Source: an uncultured Lachnospiraceae bacterium
GTDB lineage: Bacteria > Bacillota > Clostridia > Lachnospirales > Lachnospiraceae
Direction of reading: 5' to 3'
DNA length: 5,083 nucleotides
Assembly: GCA_905236925.1 (NCBI GenBank)
Contig: CAJOQS010000296.1
Coordinates: 1 to 5,083, forward strand
In this document: positions 1 to 5,083 of the stretch, piece after piece
Layout of the letters: every line of letters begins with the position of its first letter
Position numbering within the stretch: the stretch's first letter is position 1
Translations under genes and position numbers: made by a program
Notes under the pieces: generated by a model
What the model saw: only the letters and a program-made list of their open reading frames with translations
Database searches by the model: none
Told to the model about the DNA's origin: nothing

Positions 1-1
1 C

Positions 2-667
2 GATTTTTCCAAGATCACCTCGATCAATTCGATCGTTTCCGTTCCGGAGTTCACCTTCGCAACTGCCTTCAAGGGCTTCAGCGATATCACCGGCGCTTAT
101 GTAGGCACCATCGCAGCAGCTTATGTTCCCGTTGCATTCGTAGTATTTGCTGAGCATGTTGCCGACCACAAGAACATCTCCTCCATTATTGACACCGATC
201 TTACCAAGGATCCCGGCCTTCACAGAACACTGCTCGGCGACGGTATCGGTTCAATGGCAGGTGCATTCTTCGGCGGATGCCCCAACACCACTTACGGCGA
301 GTCGATCGCATGTGTAGCCATCACAGGCAATGCTTCCGTTCTGACTATCGTATGCACCGCATGCCTTGCGATCATCATCTCGTTCATTACACCGATCGTT
401 GGTTTCCTTTCCTCCATCCCTTCATGCGTAATGGGTGGTGTATGTATGTCACTGTACGGCTTCATTGCGGTTTCCGGTCTCAAGATGCTCCAGCCCGTTG
501 ACCTGAACGATAACCGTAATCTCTTCACCGCTTCTGTCATCCTGATCTCAGGTATCGGCGGACTCACACTCAACTTTGGTTCGATCACCATCACCTCGGT
601 TGCTACCGCTCTGATCCTCGGCATCATCGTTAACATCATCCTTGGCGGAATGAAGAAGAATAAGTAA
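2..667 (+). CDS. uraA: Uracil permease (NCS2 family), C-terminal part; 5' end outside window
   Basis: This is an inner-membrane nucleobase:cation symporter that imports uracil for pyrimidine salvage. The reading frame is already open at base 2 and gives 221 residues, roughly the second half of a family member of about 430. The segment AEHVADHK (visible residues 50-57) carries the first conserved glutamate, E51. PNTTYGES (94-101) carries the second, E100. From what I remember of E. coli UraA these match E241 and E290, which hold the uracil ring. The stretch DPGLHRTLLGDG and the VMGG segment also fit uracil permeases better than xanthine permeases, which lack NTTYGE. At the position of UraA H245 this protein has Asp (D55), with His next to it. 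Several hydrophobic helices follow, and the protein ends in a short basic tail (KKNK). Stop codons are tandem, TAA then TAG. The gene converges on the ABC permease and ends at a strong terminator. The promoter and any PyrR or other leader control lie outside the window. The symbol could equally be pyrP. Confidence 0.93.
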   Translation, partial: DFSKITSINSIVSVPEFTFATAFKGFSDITGAYVGTIAAAYVPVAFVVFAEHVADHKNISSIIDTDLTKDPGLHRTLLGDGIGSMAGAFFGGCPNTTYGESIACVAITGNASVLTIVCTACLAIIISFITPIVGFLSSIPSCVMGGVCMSLYGFIAVSGLKMLQPVDLNDNRNLFTASVILISGIGGLTLNFGSITITSVATALILGIIVNIILGGMKKNK

Positions 668-703
668 TAGGGATCAAGATCAATAAACCAGGAACAAACA
701 AAG

Positions 704-738
704 AACAGCTGCCCGGCTCAAATGGGCAGCTGTTTTTT
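704..738. terminator. Rho-independent terminator between convergent genes, probably bidirectional
   Basis: The perfect 11-base stem AACAGCTGCCC (704-714) pairs with GGGCAGCTGTT (724-734) around a 9-base loop, and six T run from 733 to 738 on the + strand. It lies 36 bases after the uracil permease stop. Read on the - strand, the same hairpin lies 20 bases after the ABC permease stop and is followed by TTCTTTGTTTG, a broken but T-rich tail. It probably ends transcription from both sides, more efficiently on the + strand. Confidence 0.9.
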
Positions 739-754
739 ATATTCATTCTTTTAT

Positions 755-2362
755 TCAATACCTGTTTTTTTCTGCAAGCTTCATTACTCTCATGTAGCTG
801 AGAAGCGCAAGTGCCAGAGCTATTACTGTCAGGATTGTCACGACCAGATCACCGCTCATCTTCGTTCCCAGAAAAACAATGAGTCCGATCAGTATCATCG
901 TAACGAACATGTTGGGGAGCAGATAAAGCGTCAGGGCCGTACCCTGCTTGACAACCTCGACTTCATTTTCCCATTCGAGTTTAATATGCTTAACACCGCA
1001 CACACAGCCCCATGCAGTTGAAAACATGCAAAGCGCCAGACCGAATATGAGATACAGTACAGTGCTGATAAAGGAGGCCCTTGCGGATATCGAGAAGCAT
1101 ATGATGCCGAATACCGTGAAGGGAACCTCTAGATACATGTTGAACAGCATTTTCCCGCGGTAGATATCCTTCTTGGTGATCGGCAGACTCTGCAATATCC
1201 AGTAGTTCTTACCCTCAAGAGAAGGCGTGCAGGCCGTTGTGGCGACCATTCCCGACATAAAGTAGGCGATCAGCGGGATCGCGGGACATATCATTTCCTT
1301 CGTAAGCGGAGAATCGTAGGTTATCGTTTTGATCAGGTCGTCCACATTAATAAACAGAACGATTATTCCGCCTATCAGCAGTATGATGTCACCAATGATC
1401 GTATTGACCATATATGTGGACGATCCGGTCATCCGCTTGAACTCCTTGAATGCGATGGCATTGAGAACACCTCTCTGCCTCTGCGCGCCCATCCGGTATT
1501 TCCTGCCTGCGGCATGTGATTTAAACGAGGAATTGAGCTTTCTGTACGACCTTCCGACCGCGATGAATATCAGCTCAAACAGTATTGCGGACACTCCGAC
1601 AAGCAGAAGAAAGTCGAGCCATGAAGCATTGTTTACGGCGTTTGCGAACCACTTTGCAGGTGGATAATACCCGGAAACCCTGTCCGTTAAGGCCGAGTAG
1701 TTCGTCAGTACCTCTTCGACCTTCCCGTTCCTGAACATACTCTCGATAAAGAACCTCGAGAATATCGCCACCATCGTGATCGCGATCAGAAGCAAGGACT
1801 GTACGATATTCTTCTTCTTGAAGCCCGAGCTGACCTTGGCGATCAGGAAGCCTATAAACGCAGCGGCCAGCATCGGAATGATCGGAAGGATCAGCGCAAG
1901 CACGATCCAGATCGGATATACAAGGACTGCCGGCTTTTCATAAACCGCATACCCCACAAGCATCGCTACGGAAATGCACAGATACCAGGGGAGCGATTTA
2001 AGATACATGTACAGGAATTTGCAGGCCGCCACGGTCTTAGCCTCAAACGGAAGAGCCATTAGCATGTCGTATTCCTTGAAATTGAACAGGTATCCGTTTG
2101 TCTTGAAAAACGTTAAGATCAGGGCAAGAACGGAAATGGTAAGCGCACACAGCACCGGTGCCTCGCTGATGATGCCCATTTCTCCGTATCCTATGCATGT
2201 TGCGATACAGAAGGCCATCAGCATGATATATAGTACCGCCATGCCCACAAGGTTTCCTATTACCTTGCCTCTCTTCGATTTGTCCTTGCTGTGCCTCAGT
2301 ATATTAAACTGACTTGTTGACTGCCAGAGGGTCTTTAACAGGATAATGTTCTTGCTGCGCAT
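755..2362 (-). CDS. ABC-2-like exporter permease, about 12 membrane segments, two fused halves
   Basis: This is a 535-residue integral membrane protein and the transmembrane partner of the ATPase encoded just upstream. By eye the hydrophobic segments lie near residues 35-58, 67-86, 122-139, 146-175, 187-207, 249-270, 318-339, 355-378, 405-426, 430-456, 478-498 and 504-524, with a basic cytoplasmic N-terminus. Two related motifs sit at the same place in each half, KEYDMLMALPFEAK (96-109) and KNYWILQSLPITKK (385-398). The constant offset of 289 points to an internal duplication. The SLEGKNYWILQSLP stretch is typical of putative ABC exporter permeases of Clostridia. There is no signal peptide and no extracellular binding domain, so an exporter is more likely than an importer. 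The ATG overlaps the ATPase stop in TGATG, and GGAGGTG (2374-2368) lies 7 bases upstream, so the start is secure and the two are translationally coupled. The substrate cannot be told from the sequence; antimicrobial peptides, lipids or metabolites are all possible. Confidence 0.87.
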   Translation of the reverse strand: MRSKNIILLKTLWQSTSQFNILRHSKDKSKRGKVIGNLVGMAVLYIMLMAFCIATCIGYGEMGIISEAPVLCALTISVLALILTFFKTNGYLFNFKEYDMLMALPFEAKTVAACKFLYMYLKSLPWYLCISVAMLVGYAVYEKPAVLVYPIWIVLALILPIIPMLAAAFIGFLIAKVSSGFKKKNIVQSLLLIAITMVAIFSRFFIESMFRNGKVEEVLTNYSALTDRVSGYYPPAKWFANAVNNASWLDFLLLVGVSAILFELIFIAVGRSYRKLNSSFKSHAAGRKYRMGAQRQRGVLNAIAFKEFKRMTGSSTYMVNTIIGDIILLIGGIIVLFINVDDLIKTITYDSPLTKEMICPAIPLIAYFMSGMVATTACTPSLEGKNYWILQSLPITKKDIYRGKMLFNMYLEVPFTVFGIICFSISARASFISTVLYLIFGLALCMFSTAWGCVCGVKHIKLEWENEVEVVKQGTALTLYLLPNMFVTMILIGLIVFLGTKMSGDLVVTILTVIALALALLSYMRVMKLAEKNRY

Positions 2363-3081
2363 CAGACCACCTCCAGGAATACTTCCTCCAGCGACTGACC
2401 GCCCGTAAGCTCCTGCATGGTTCCCGACGCGATTATCTTACCCTGCTTGATGATCGCGACCTTGTTGCAGAGCTTTTCCGCAACGTCAAGAACATGAGTC
2501 GAGAAGAATACCGCAGTTCCCTTTTCACACATCTCATGCATGATCTGCTTCAGGGTAAAAGCAGCCTTGGGATCAAGTCCGACAAATGGCTCGTCGAGCA
2601 CAAGAAGCTTCGGCTCATCAATCAGCGCGGAGATTATTGCGACCTTCTGCTTCATTCCGTGTGAGTATGAAGCGATCATGTCTCCGAGCGCATCGGTTAT
2701 CTCAAGCATATCCGCGTACTTTTTGATCCGTTCCTCCCTTTCCGCCGAATCGATCCCGAAGATATCGGCAATGAAGTTCAGATACTGTATTCCCGTCAGA
2801 TTCTCGTAGAGATCCGGATTATCCGGGATATACGCGGTGATCTTCTTGCATTCCAGCGGCTCCGTTTTCACGGAATGTCCGTCGATAAGTATCTCGCCCT
2901 CGTCAAAATCAAGAACTCCCACCACAGCACGTATCGTGGTGGACTTGCCCGCACCGTTATGGCCGATGAAGCCGTAGATATCTCCGCTCTCAACGGTAAG
3001 GCACACATTGTCGGCAGCCTTTTTGTCCTCGCTGTATTTTTTAGTGTAGCCCTTTATCTCGAGCATTGCGTTATTTCCCAT
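2362..3081 (-). CDS. ABC transporter ATP-binding protein (ABC-2 exporter type)
   Basis: This is a 239-residue cytoplasmic ATPase that powers the permease encoded just downstream. All nucleotide-binding elements are present in order: Walker A GHNGAGKST (residues 40-48), signature SHGMKQK (140-146) in place of the usual LSGGQ, Walker B LLVLDEP (159-165), D-loop GLD (168-170), and switch histidine H196 in FFSTHVLD. The Q-loop position holds aspartate (IPDNPDLY, D87) instead of glutamine, as I recall in EcsA-like and related exporter ATPases that have acidic residues there. The length is usual for a single-domain subunit of the CcmA/EcsA/drug-exporter group, and it has no fused permease. The start at 3081 is supported by AGGAGG 10 bases upstream; an internal Met at residue 6 would leave the site 25 bases away. 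It follows metY by 23 bases and overlaps the permease by one base. It presumably works as a homodimer on the duplicated permease. The family is sure, the substrate unknown. Confidence 0.94.
   Translation of the reverse strand: MGNNAMLEIKGYTKKYSEDKKAADNVCLTVESGDIYGFIGHNGAGKSTTIRAVVGVLDFDEGEILIDGHSVKTEPLECKKITAYIPDNPDLYENLTGIQYLNFIADIFGIDSAEREERIKKYADMLEITDALGDMIASYSHGMKQKVAIISALIDEPKLLVLDEPFVGLDPKAAFTLKQIMHEMCEKGTAVFFSTHVLDVAEKLCNKVAIIKQGKIIASGTMQELTGGQSLEEVFLEVV
2368..2374 (-). promoter_or_regulatory. Ribosome binding site of the ABC permease
   Basis: GGAGGTG on the - strand lies inside the last codons of the ATPase gene, with GGAGG 7 bases before the permease ATG. Together with the TGATG stop/start overlap it fixes the permease start and indicates coupled synthesis of the two subunits. 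Confidence 0.85.
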
Positions 3082-3091
3082 TCTATATACG

Positions 3092-3097
3092 CCTCCT
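3092..3097 (-). promoter_or_regulatory. Ribosome binding site of the ABC ATPase
   Basis: A full AGGAGG on the - strand lies 10 bases before the ATPase ATG, inside the 23-base metY-ATPase spacer. The spacer has no room for a terminator hairpin plus a new promoter, which supports read-through from metY. Confidence 0.8.
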
Positions 3098-3104
3098 GGT
3101 TTTG

Positions 3105-4382
3105 TCAGATCTGTTCAAGTGCCTGCTTAAGATCGGCGATAATATCATCGGGATCCTCAAGGCCTACCGAGAATCTGATAAGGTCCGGAGCCACTCCCGC
3201 TTCGATGAGCTGTTCGTCTGTCAGCTGTCTGTGTGTATGACTTGCGGGATGCAGAAGTCCGGTCTTCGCGTCGGCAACATGCGTATCTATAAACGCAAGC
3301 TTAAGCGAATCCATGAACCTGATGGCCTTTTCCCTGCCGCCCTTAACCGCGAACGCTATGACTCCGCAGGTTCCCTTGGGACAGTACTTGACCTGGAGAG
3401 CATGGTGAGGGTCATCCTCAAGATCCGCATAGTTGACCCATGCAACCTTTTCCTGGGTCTTGAGCCATGCGGCGATCTTCTTTGCGCTGGAGCAGTGACG
3501 TGCCACGCGGACAGCAAGTGACTCGAGCGAAACATTCAGATAGAAGGCATTCTGAGGCGACTGTATCGATCCGAAATCGCGCATCAGCTGTGATGTCGCC
3601 TTTGTGATATATGCGGCCTTGCCGAATTTCTCCGTATAGATGAGTCCGTGGTAGCTCTCGTCGGGAGTCGTAAGTCCGGGGAACTTCTCCTTGCTGGCAT
3701 TCCAGTCAAAATTGCCGCTGTCAACGATCACGCCGCCAACGCCGACCGAATGGCCGTCCATGTACTTGGTGGTGGAATGTGTGACTATATCGCATCCGAA
3801 CCTGAAGGGATTGCAGTTGATCGGAGTCGCGAAGGTGTTGTCCATGATCAGCGGAACACCGTGCTTATGTGCGGCGTTCGCAAACTTCTCGATATCAAAT
3901 ATTGATACGGTGGGATTTGTGATGGTCTCACCGAAGACACACTTTGTGTTGGGCCTGAAGGCCTTGTCAAGCTCCTCCGGAGTAATATCGTTGTCAACGA
4001 AGGTGCACTCGATACCCATCTTCTTCATCGTAGTGCCGAACAGATTGTAGGTGCCTCCGTAGATGGATGATGAGGCGATGAAGTGGTCGCCGCATTCGCA
4101 GATATTAAATACCGCATAGAAATTGGCAGCCTGACCCGAGCTGGTAAGCATGGCCGCATAGCCGCCCTCAAGCTCGCATATCTTCCTGGCAACGTAGTCA
4201 TTGGTGGGATTCTGAAGCCTGGTATAGAAATACCCGCTGGCTTCCAGATCAAAAAGCTTTCCCATCGCGTCGCTCGTATCATATCTGAAAGTGGTGCTCT
4301 GATAAACCGGAACCTGTCTGGGTTCACCCTGATGAGGCTCCCATCCGCCTGTAAGACATATCGTATCCTTGGACAAAGACAT
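3105..4382 (-). CDS. metY: O-acetylhomoserine sulfhydrylase (O-acetylhomoserine aminocarboxypropyltransferase), PLP-dependent
   Basis: This cytoplasmic enzyme joins O-acetyl-L-homoserine with sulfide (or methanethiol) to give homocysteine (or methionine) plus acetate, the direct sulfhydrylation step of methionine synthesis. It has 425 residues, normal for MetY and longer than typical cystathionine gamma-synthases of about 380-400. Active-site elements of the Cys/Met PLP family are visible: YTR (53-55) for phosphate binding across the dimer, SSGQAA (81-86), ring-stacking Y108 in SSIYGGTY, D181 in MDNTFATP for the pyridine nitrogen, Schiff-base K206 in HSTTKYMDGHS, and R403 in IRFSVGLED for the substrate carboxylate. 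HPASHTHRQL (378-387) is the expected substrate-loop segment. The frame runs further upstream to an ATG at 4445, but the start at 4382 is chosen because AGGAGG lies 8 bases before it and the earlier ATG falls in the promoter. It is probably first in a unit with the downstream ABC genes. A sister activity such as methionine gamma-lyase cannot be fully excluded. Confidence 0.93.
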   Translation of the reverse strand: MSLSKDTICLTGGWEPHQGEPRQVPVYQSTTFRYDTSDAMGKLFDLEASGYFYTRLQNPTNDYVARKICELEGGYAAMLTSSGQAANFYAVFNICECGDHFIASSSIYGGTYNLFGTTMKKMGIECTFVDNDITPEELDKAFRPNTKCVFGETITNPTVSIFDIEKFANAAHKHGVPLIMDNTFATPINCNPFRFGCDIVTHSTTKYMDGHSVGVGGVIVDSGNFDWNASKEKFPGLTTPDESYHGLIYTEKFGKAAYITKATSQLMRDFGSIQSPQNAFYLNVSLESLAVRVARHCSSAKKIAAWLKTQEKVAWVNYADLEDDPHHALQVKYCPKGTCGVIAFAVKGGREKAIRFMDSLKLAFIDTHVADAKTGLLHPASHTHRQLTDEQLIEAGVAPDLIRFSVGLEDPDDIIADLKQALEQI

Positions 4383-4390
4383 TTGTATTA

Positions 4391-4396
4391 CCTCCT
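4391..4396 (-). promoter_or_regulatory. Ribosome binding site deciding the metY start
   Basis: AGGAGG on the - strand is followed by an 8-base spacer (TAATACAA) and ATG at 4382. No comparable site precedes the in-frame ATG at 4445, so translation should begin at 4382, giving MSLSKDTICLTGG as the N-terminus. Confidence 0.88.
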
Positions 4397-4416
4397 GACT
4401 GATTTTTCTCTTTACT

Positions 4417-4445
4417 ATGTTAAAGCCCCGCCCTTTTCCAGTCAA
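4417..4445 (-). promoter_or_regulatory. Sigma-A-type promoter for metY (and probably the ABC genes)
   Basis: On the - strand a -35 box TTGACT (4445-4440, five of six consensus bases) is followed after exactly 17 bases by a -10 box TAACAT (4422-4417, four of six). Transcription would start near 4409-4411 and leave a leader of under 30 bases ahead of metY. That is too short for a SAM riboswitch or T-box, so any control by sulfur or methionine would have to act through a protein at the promoter. Confidence 0.6.
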
Positions 4446-4463
4446 CAGATTACTTAAAAAAAC

Positions 4464-4492
4464 TGTACTTTTCGCATTCTATAATATATAAT
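4464..4492 (+). promoter_or_regulatory. Probable promoter for galM with two overlapping TATAAT boxes
   Basis: Two perfect -10 hexamers, TATAAT at 4480-4485 and again at 4487-4492, sit in an A+T-rich patch facing galM. The better-placed -35 for the second is TGTACT (4464-4469, 17-base spacer), which matches consensus at only three positions. The first box has only A-rich sequence where its -35 should be. A run of seven A (4456-4462) just upstream may act like an UP element. Weak -35 boxes suggest either an activator or a modest promoter. Confidence 0.5.
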
Positions 4493-4505
4493 TGTCTGGT
4501 AATCC

Positions 4506-4524
4506 GATACGGCAGCGCCGTGTC
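4506..4524 (+). other. Short hairpin / imperfect inverted repeat in the galM leader
   Basis: GATACGGC (4506-4513) can pair with GCCGTGTC (4517-4524), eight pairs including one G-U, around an AGC loop. It lies between the predicted transcription start and the galM ribosome binding site. There is no following T run, so it is not a terminator. It could be a protein-binding dyad or a 5' stabilising structure; its function is unknown. Confidence 0.4.
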
Positions 4525-4549
4525 ACAAAGAAAGAGGCGATGAATCCAA

Positions 4550-5083
4550 ATGGCTGTAACCACAGAATATTTCGGCAAGACCGGAAAAGGAGAAACAGTA
4601 ACACTTTATAACATCACCGGAAAAAACGGCATGACGGTTTCCGTCATCGACTACGGCGTTAACATCGTTAAAATACTCGTCCCCGACAGGAACGGGAAGC
4701 TCGACGATGTTGTTCTCGGCTTCGACAATGTCGAGGGCTATTCCTACAATCCCAGTTATTTCGGCAGCACCATCGGGCGCAATGCGAACCGCATCGCCAA
4801 TGCCAGCTTTACACTGAACGGCGTTACCTATACCCTTGAGAAATGCGACGGAGAGAATAATCTGCACAGCAATTTTGAAAACTGCTTCAATAAAAAGATG
4901 TTCAGCGCAGTCATCAACGAGGCCGACAATTCCGTCAAGTTTACCGTCTTTTCTCCCGACGGCGACCAGGGCTTCCCCGGCAATATGACAGCTTCCGTTA
5001 CGGTAAGGGTTGCCGATTCCGATACACTCGAGCTTGAATACGAGGCAACCACCGACGCCGACACTGTTTTCAACATCACCAAC
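4550..5083 (+). CDS. galM: Galactose mutarotase (aldose 1-epimerase), N-terminal part; 3' end outside window
   Basis: This cytoplasmic enzyme interconverts the alpha and beta anomers of galactose or glucose, feeding the Leloir pathway with alpha-galactose. The first 178 residues are visible, about half of a normal protein of about 350 residues. The hallmark GSTIGRNANRIANA segment (72-85) holds the conserved sugar-binding R77, ENNLH (102-106) holds conserved H106, and SPDGDQGFPGN (135-145) is the family's loop. The window stops after VFNITN, just where the catalytic histidine of the N-H-x-Y-F motif would be expected next, so the catalytic His and Glu cannot be checked. The ATG at 4550 is the only possible start, since an in-frame TGA lies 9 bases upstream. 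Its binding site, AAAGAGG (4531-4537), is 12 bases away, rather far, so initiation may be moderate. No other galactose gene is in view. It is divergent from metY with a 167-base spacer between the two starts. Confidence 0.92.
   Translation, partial: MAVTTEYFGKTGKGETVTLYNITGKNGMTVSVIDYGVNIVKILVPDRNGKLDDVVLGFDNVEGYSYNPSYFGSTIGRNANRIANASFTLNGVTYTLEKCDGENNLHSNFENCFNKKMFSAVINEADNSVKFTVFSPDGDQGFPGNMTASVTVRVADSDTLELEYEATTDADTVFNITN

Noticed and set aside
292..639. Open frame of 115 codons on the - strand within the uracil permease
   Set aside because: The opposite strand encodes the strongly conserved PNTTYGE and VMGG regions of the permease. No promoter, ribosome binding site or protein family supports the antisense frame.
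254..667. ATG at 254 as the start of a separate small membrane protein
   Set aside because: The same frame is open from base 2 and encodes conserved permease sequence (AEHVADHK, DPGLHRT) upstream of 254, so this Met is internal to a gene cut by the window edge.
3066..3521. Open frame of 151 codons on the + strand across the metY 3' end and the metY-ATPase gap
   Set aside because: It is antisense to conserved metY codons, including the substrate-binding R403 region, and its translation resembles no protein I know. Other + strand frames inside metY (such as 3691-4050 and 4083-4457) are rejected for the same reason.
4446..4549. SAM riboswitch or T-box ahead of metY
   Set aside because: I looked for the multi-helix core or specifier and antiterminator elements on the - strand and found none; the likely promoter lies downstream of this stretch.
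4540..4611. ATG at 4540 just upstream of the galM start, opening a 23-codon frame
   Set aside because: It is only 2 bases from the AAAGAGG motif, too close for normal initiation, and encodes nothing conserved. The frame from 4550 gives clear galactose mutarotase.
4523..4867. Open frame of 114 codons on the - strand opposite galM
   Set aside because: It lies antisense to a well-conserved galM reading frame, has no ribosome binding site and no recognisable protein features. It is a shadow of codon bias in galM, as is the one at 4828-5082.

Overview
The window (about half G+C) holds five protein genes packed closely and no RNA genes, mobile elements or CRISPR. Strong AGGAGG-type ribosome binding sites, a clostridial-style 12-segment ABC exporter permease and the form of the metabolic proteins suggest a chromosomal segment of a Gram-positive Bacillota, most likely class Clostridia (Lachnospiraceae or Oscillospiraceae). 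That placement is inference, because no marker gene is present.

Left end (2-667, + strand): the C-terminal 221 residues of a uracil permease of the NCS2 family (UraA/PyrP type), with both of the family's key glutamates. It ends in tandem stop codons and is followed by a strong hairpin with T runs (704-738). This hairpin lies between two convergent genes and looks able to stop transcription from both sides.

Middle (755-4445, - strand): an apparent three-gene transcription unit that reads leftward. It starts from a sigma-A-like promoter (4417-4445). First comes O-acetylhomoserine sulfhydrylase (metY, 3105-4382), a PLP enzyme that makes homocysteine or methionine precursors. After a 23-base gap come an ABC ATPase (2362-3081) and then its 535-residue membrane permease (755-2362), whose start overlaps the ATPase stop by one base. 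The ATPase and permease are clearly one transporter. Its link to metY is only positional, but no terminator separates them. The permease appears to be two fused homologous six-segment halves.

Right end (4550-5083, + strand): the N-terminal 178 residues of galactose mutarotase (galM), divergent from metY and cut by the window edge. The 167-base divergent spacer holds the metY promoter, two overlapping perfect TATAAT boxes facing galM, and a short hairpin in the predicted galM leader.

Overall this is mostly ordinary housekeeping and nutrient-handling sequence. I found no clearly new biological system. The points most worth checking are the metY-exporter linkage and the internally duplicated permease.
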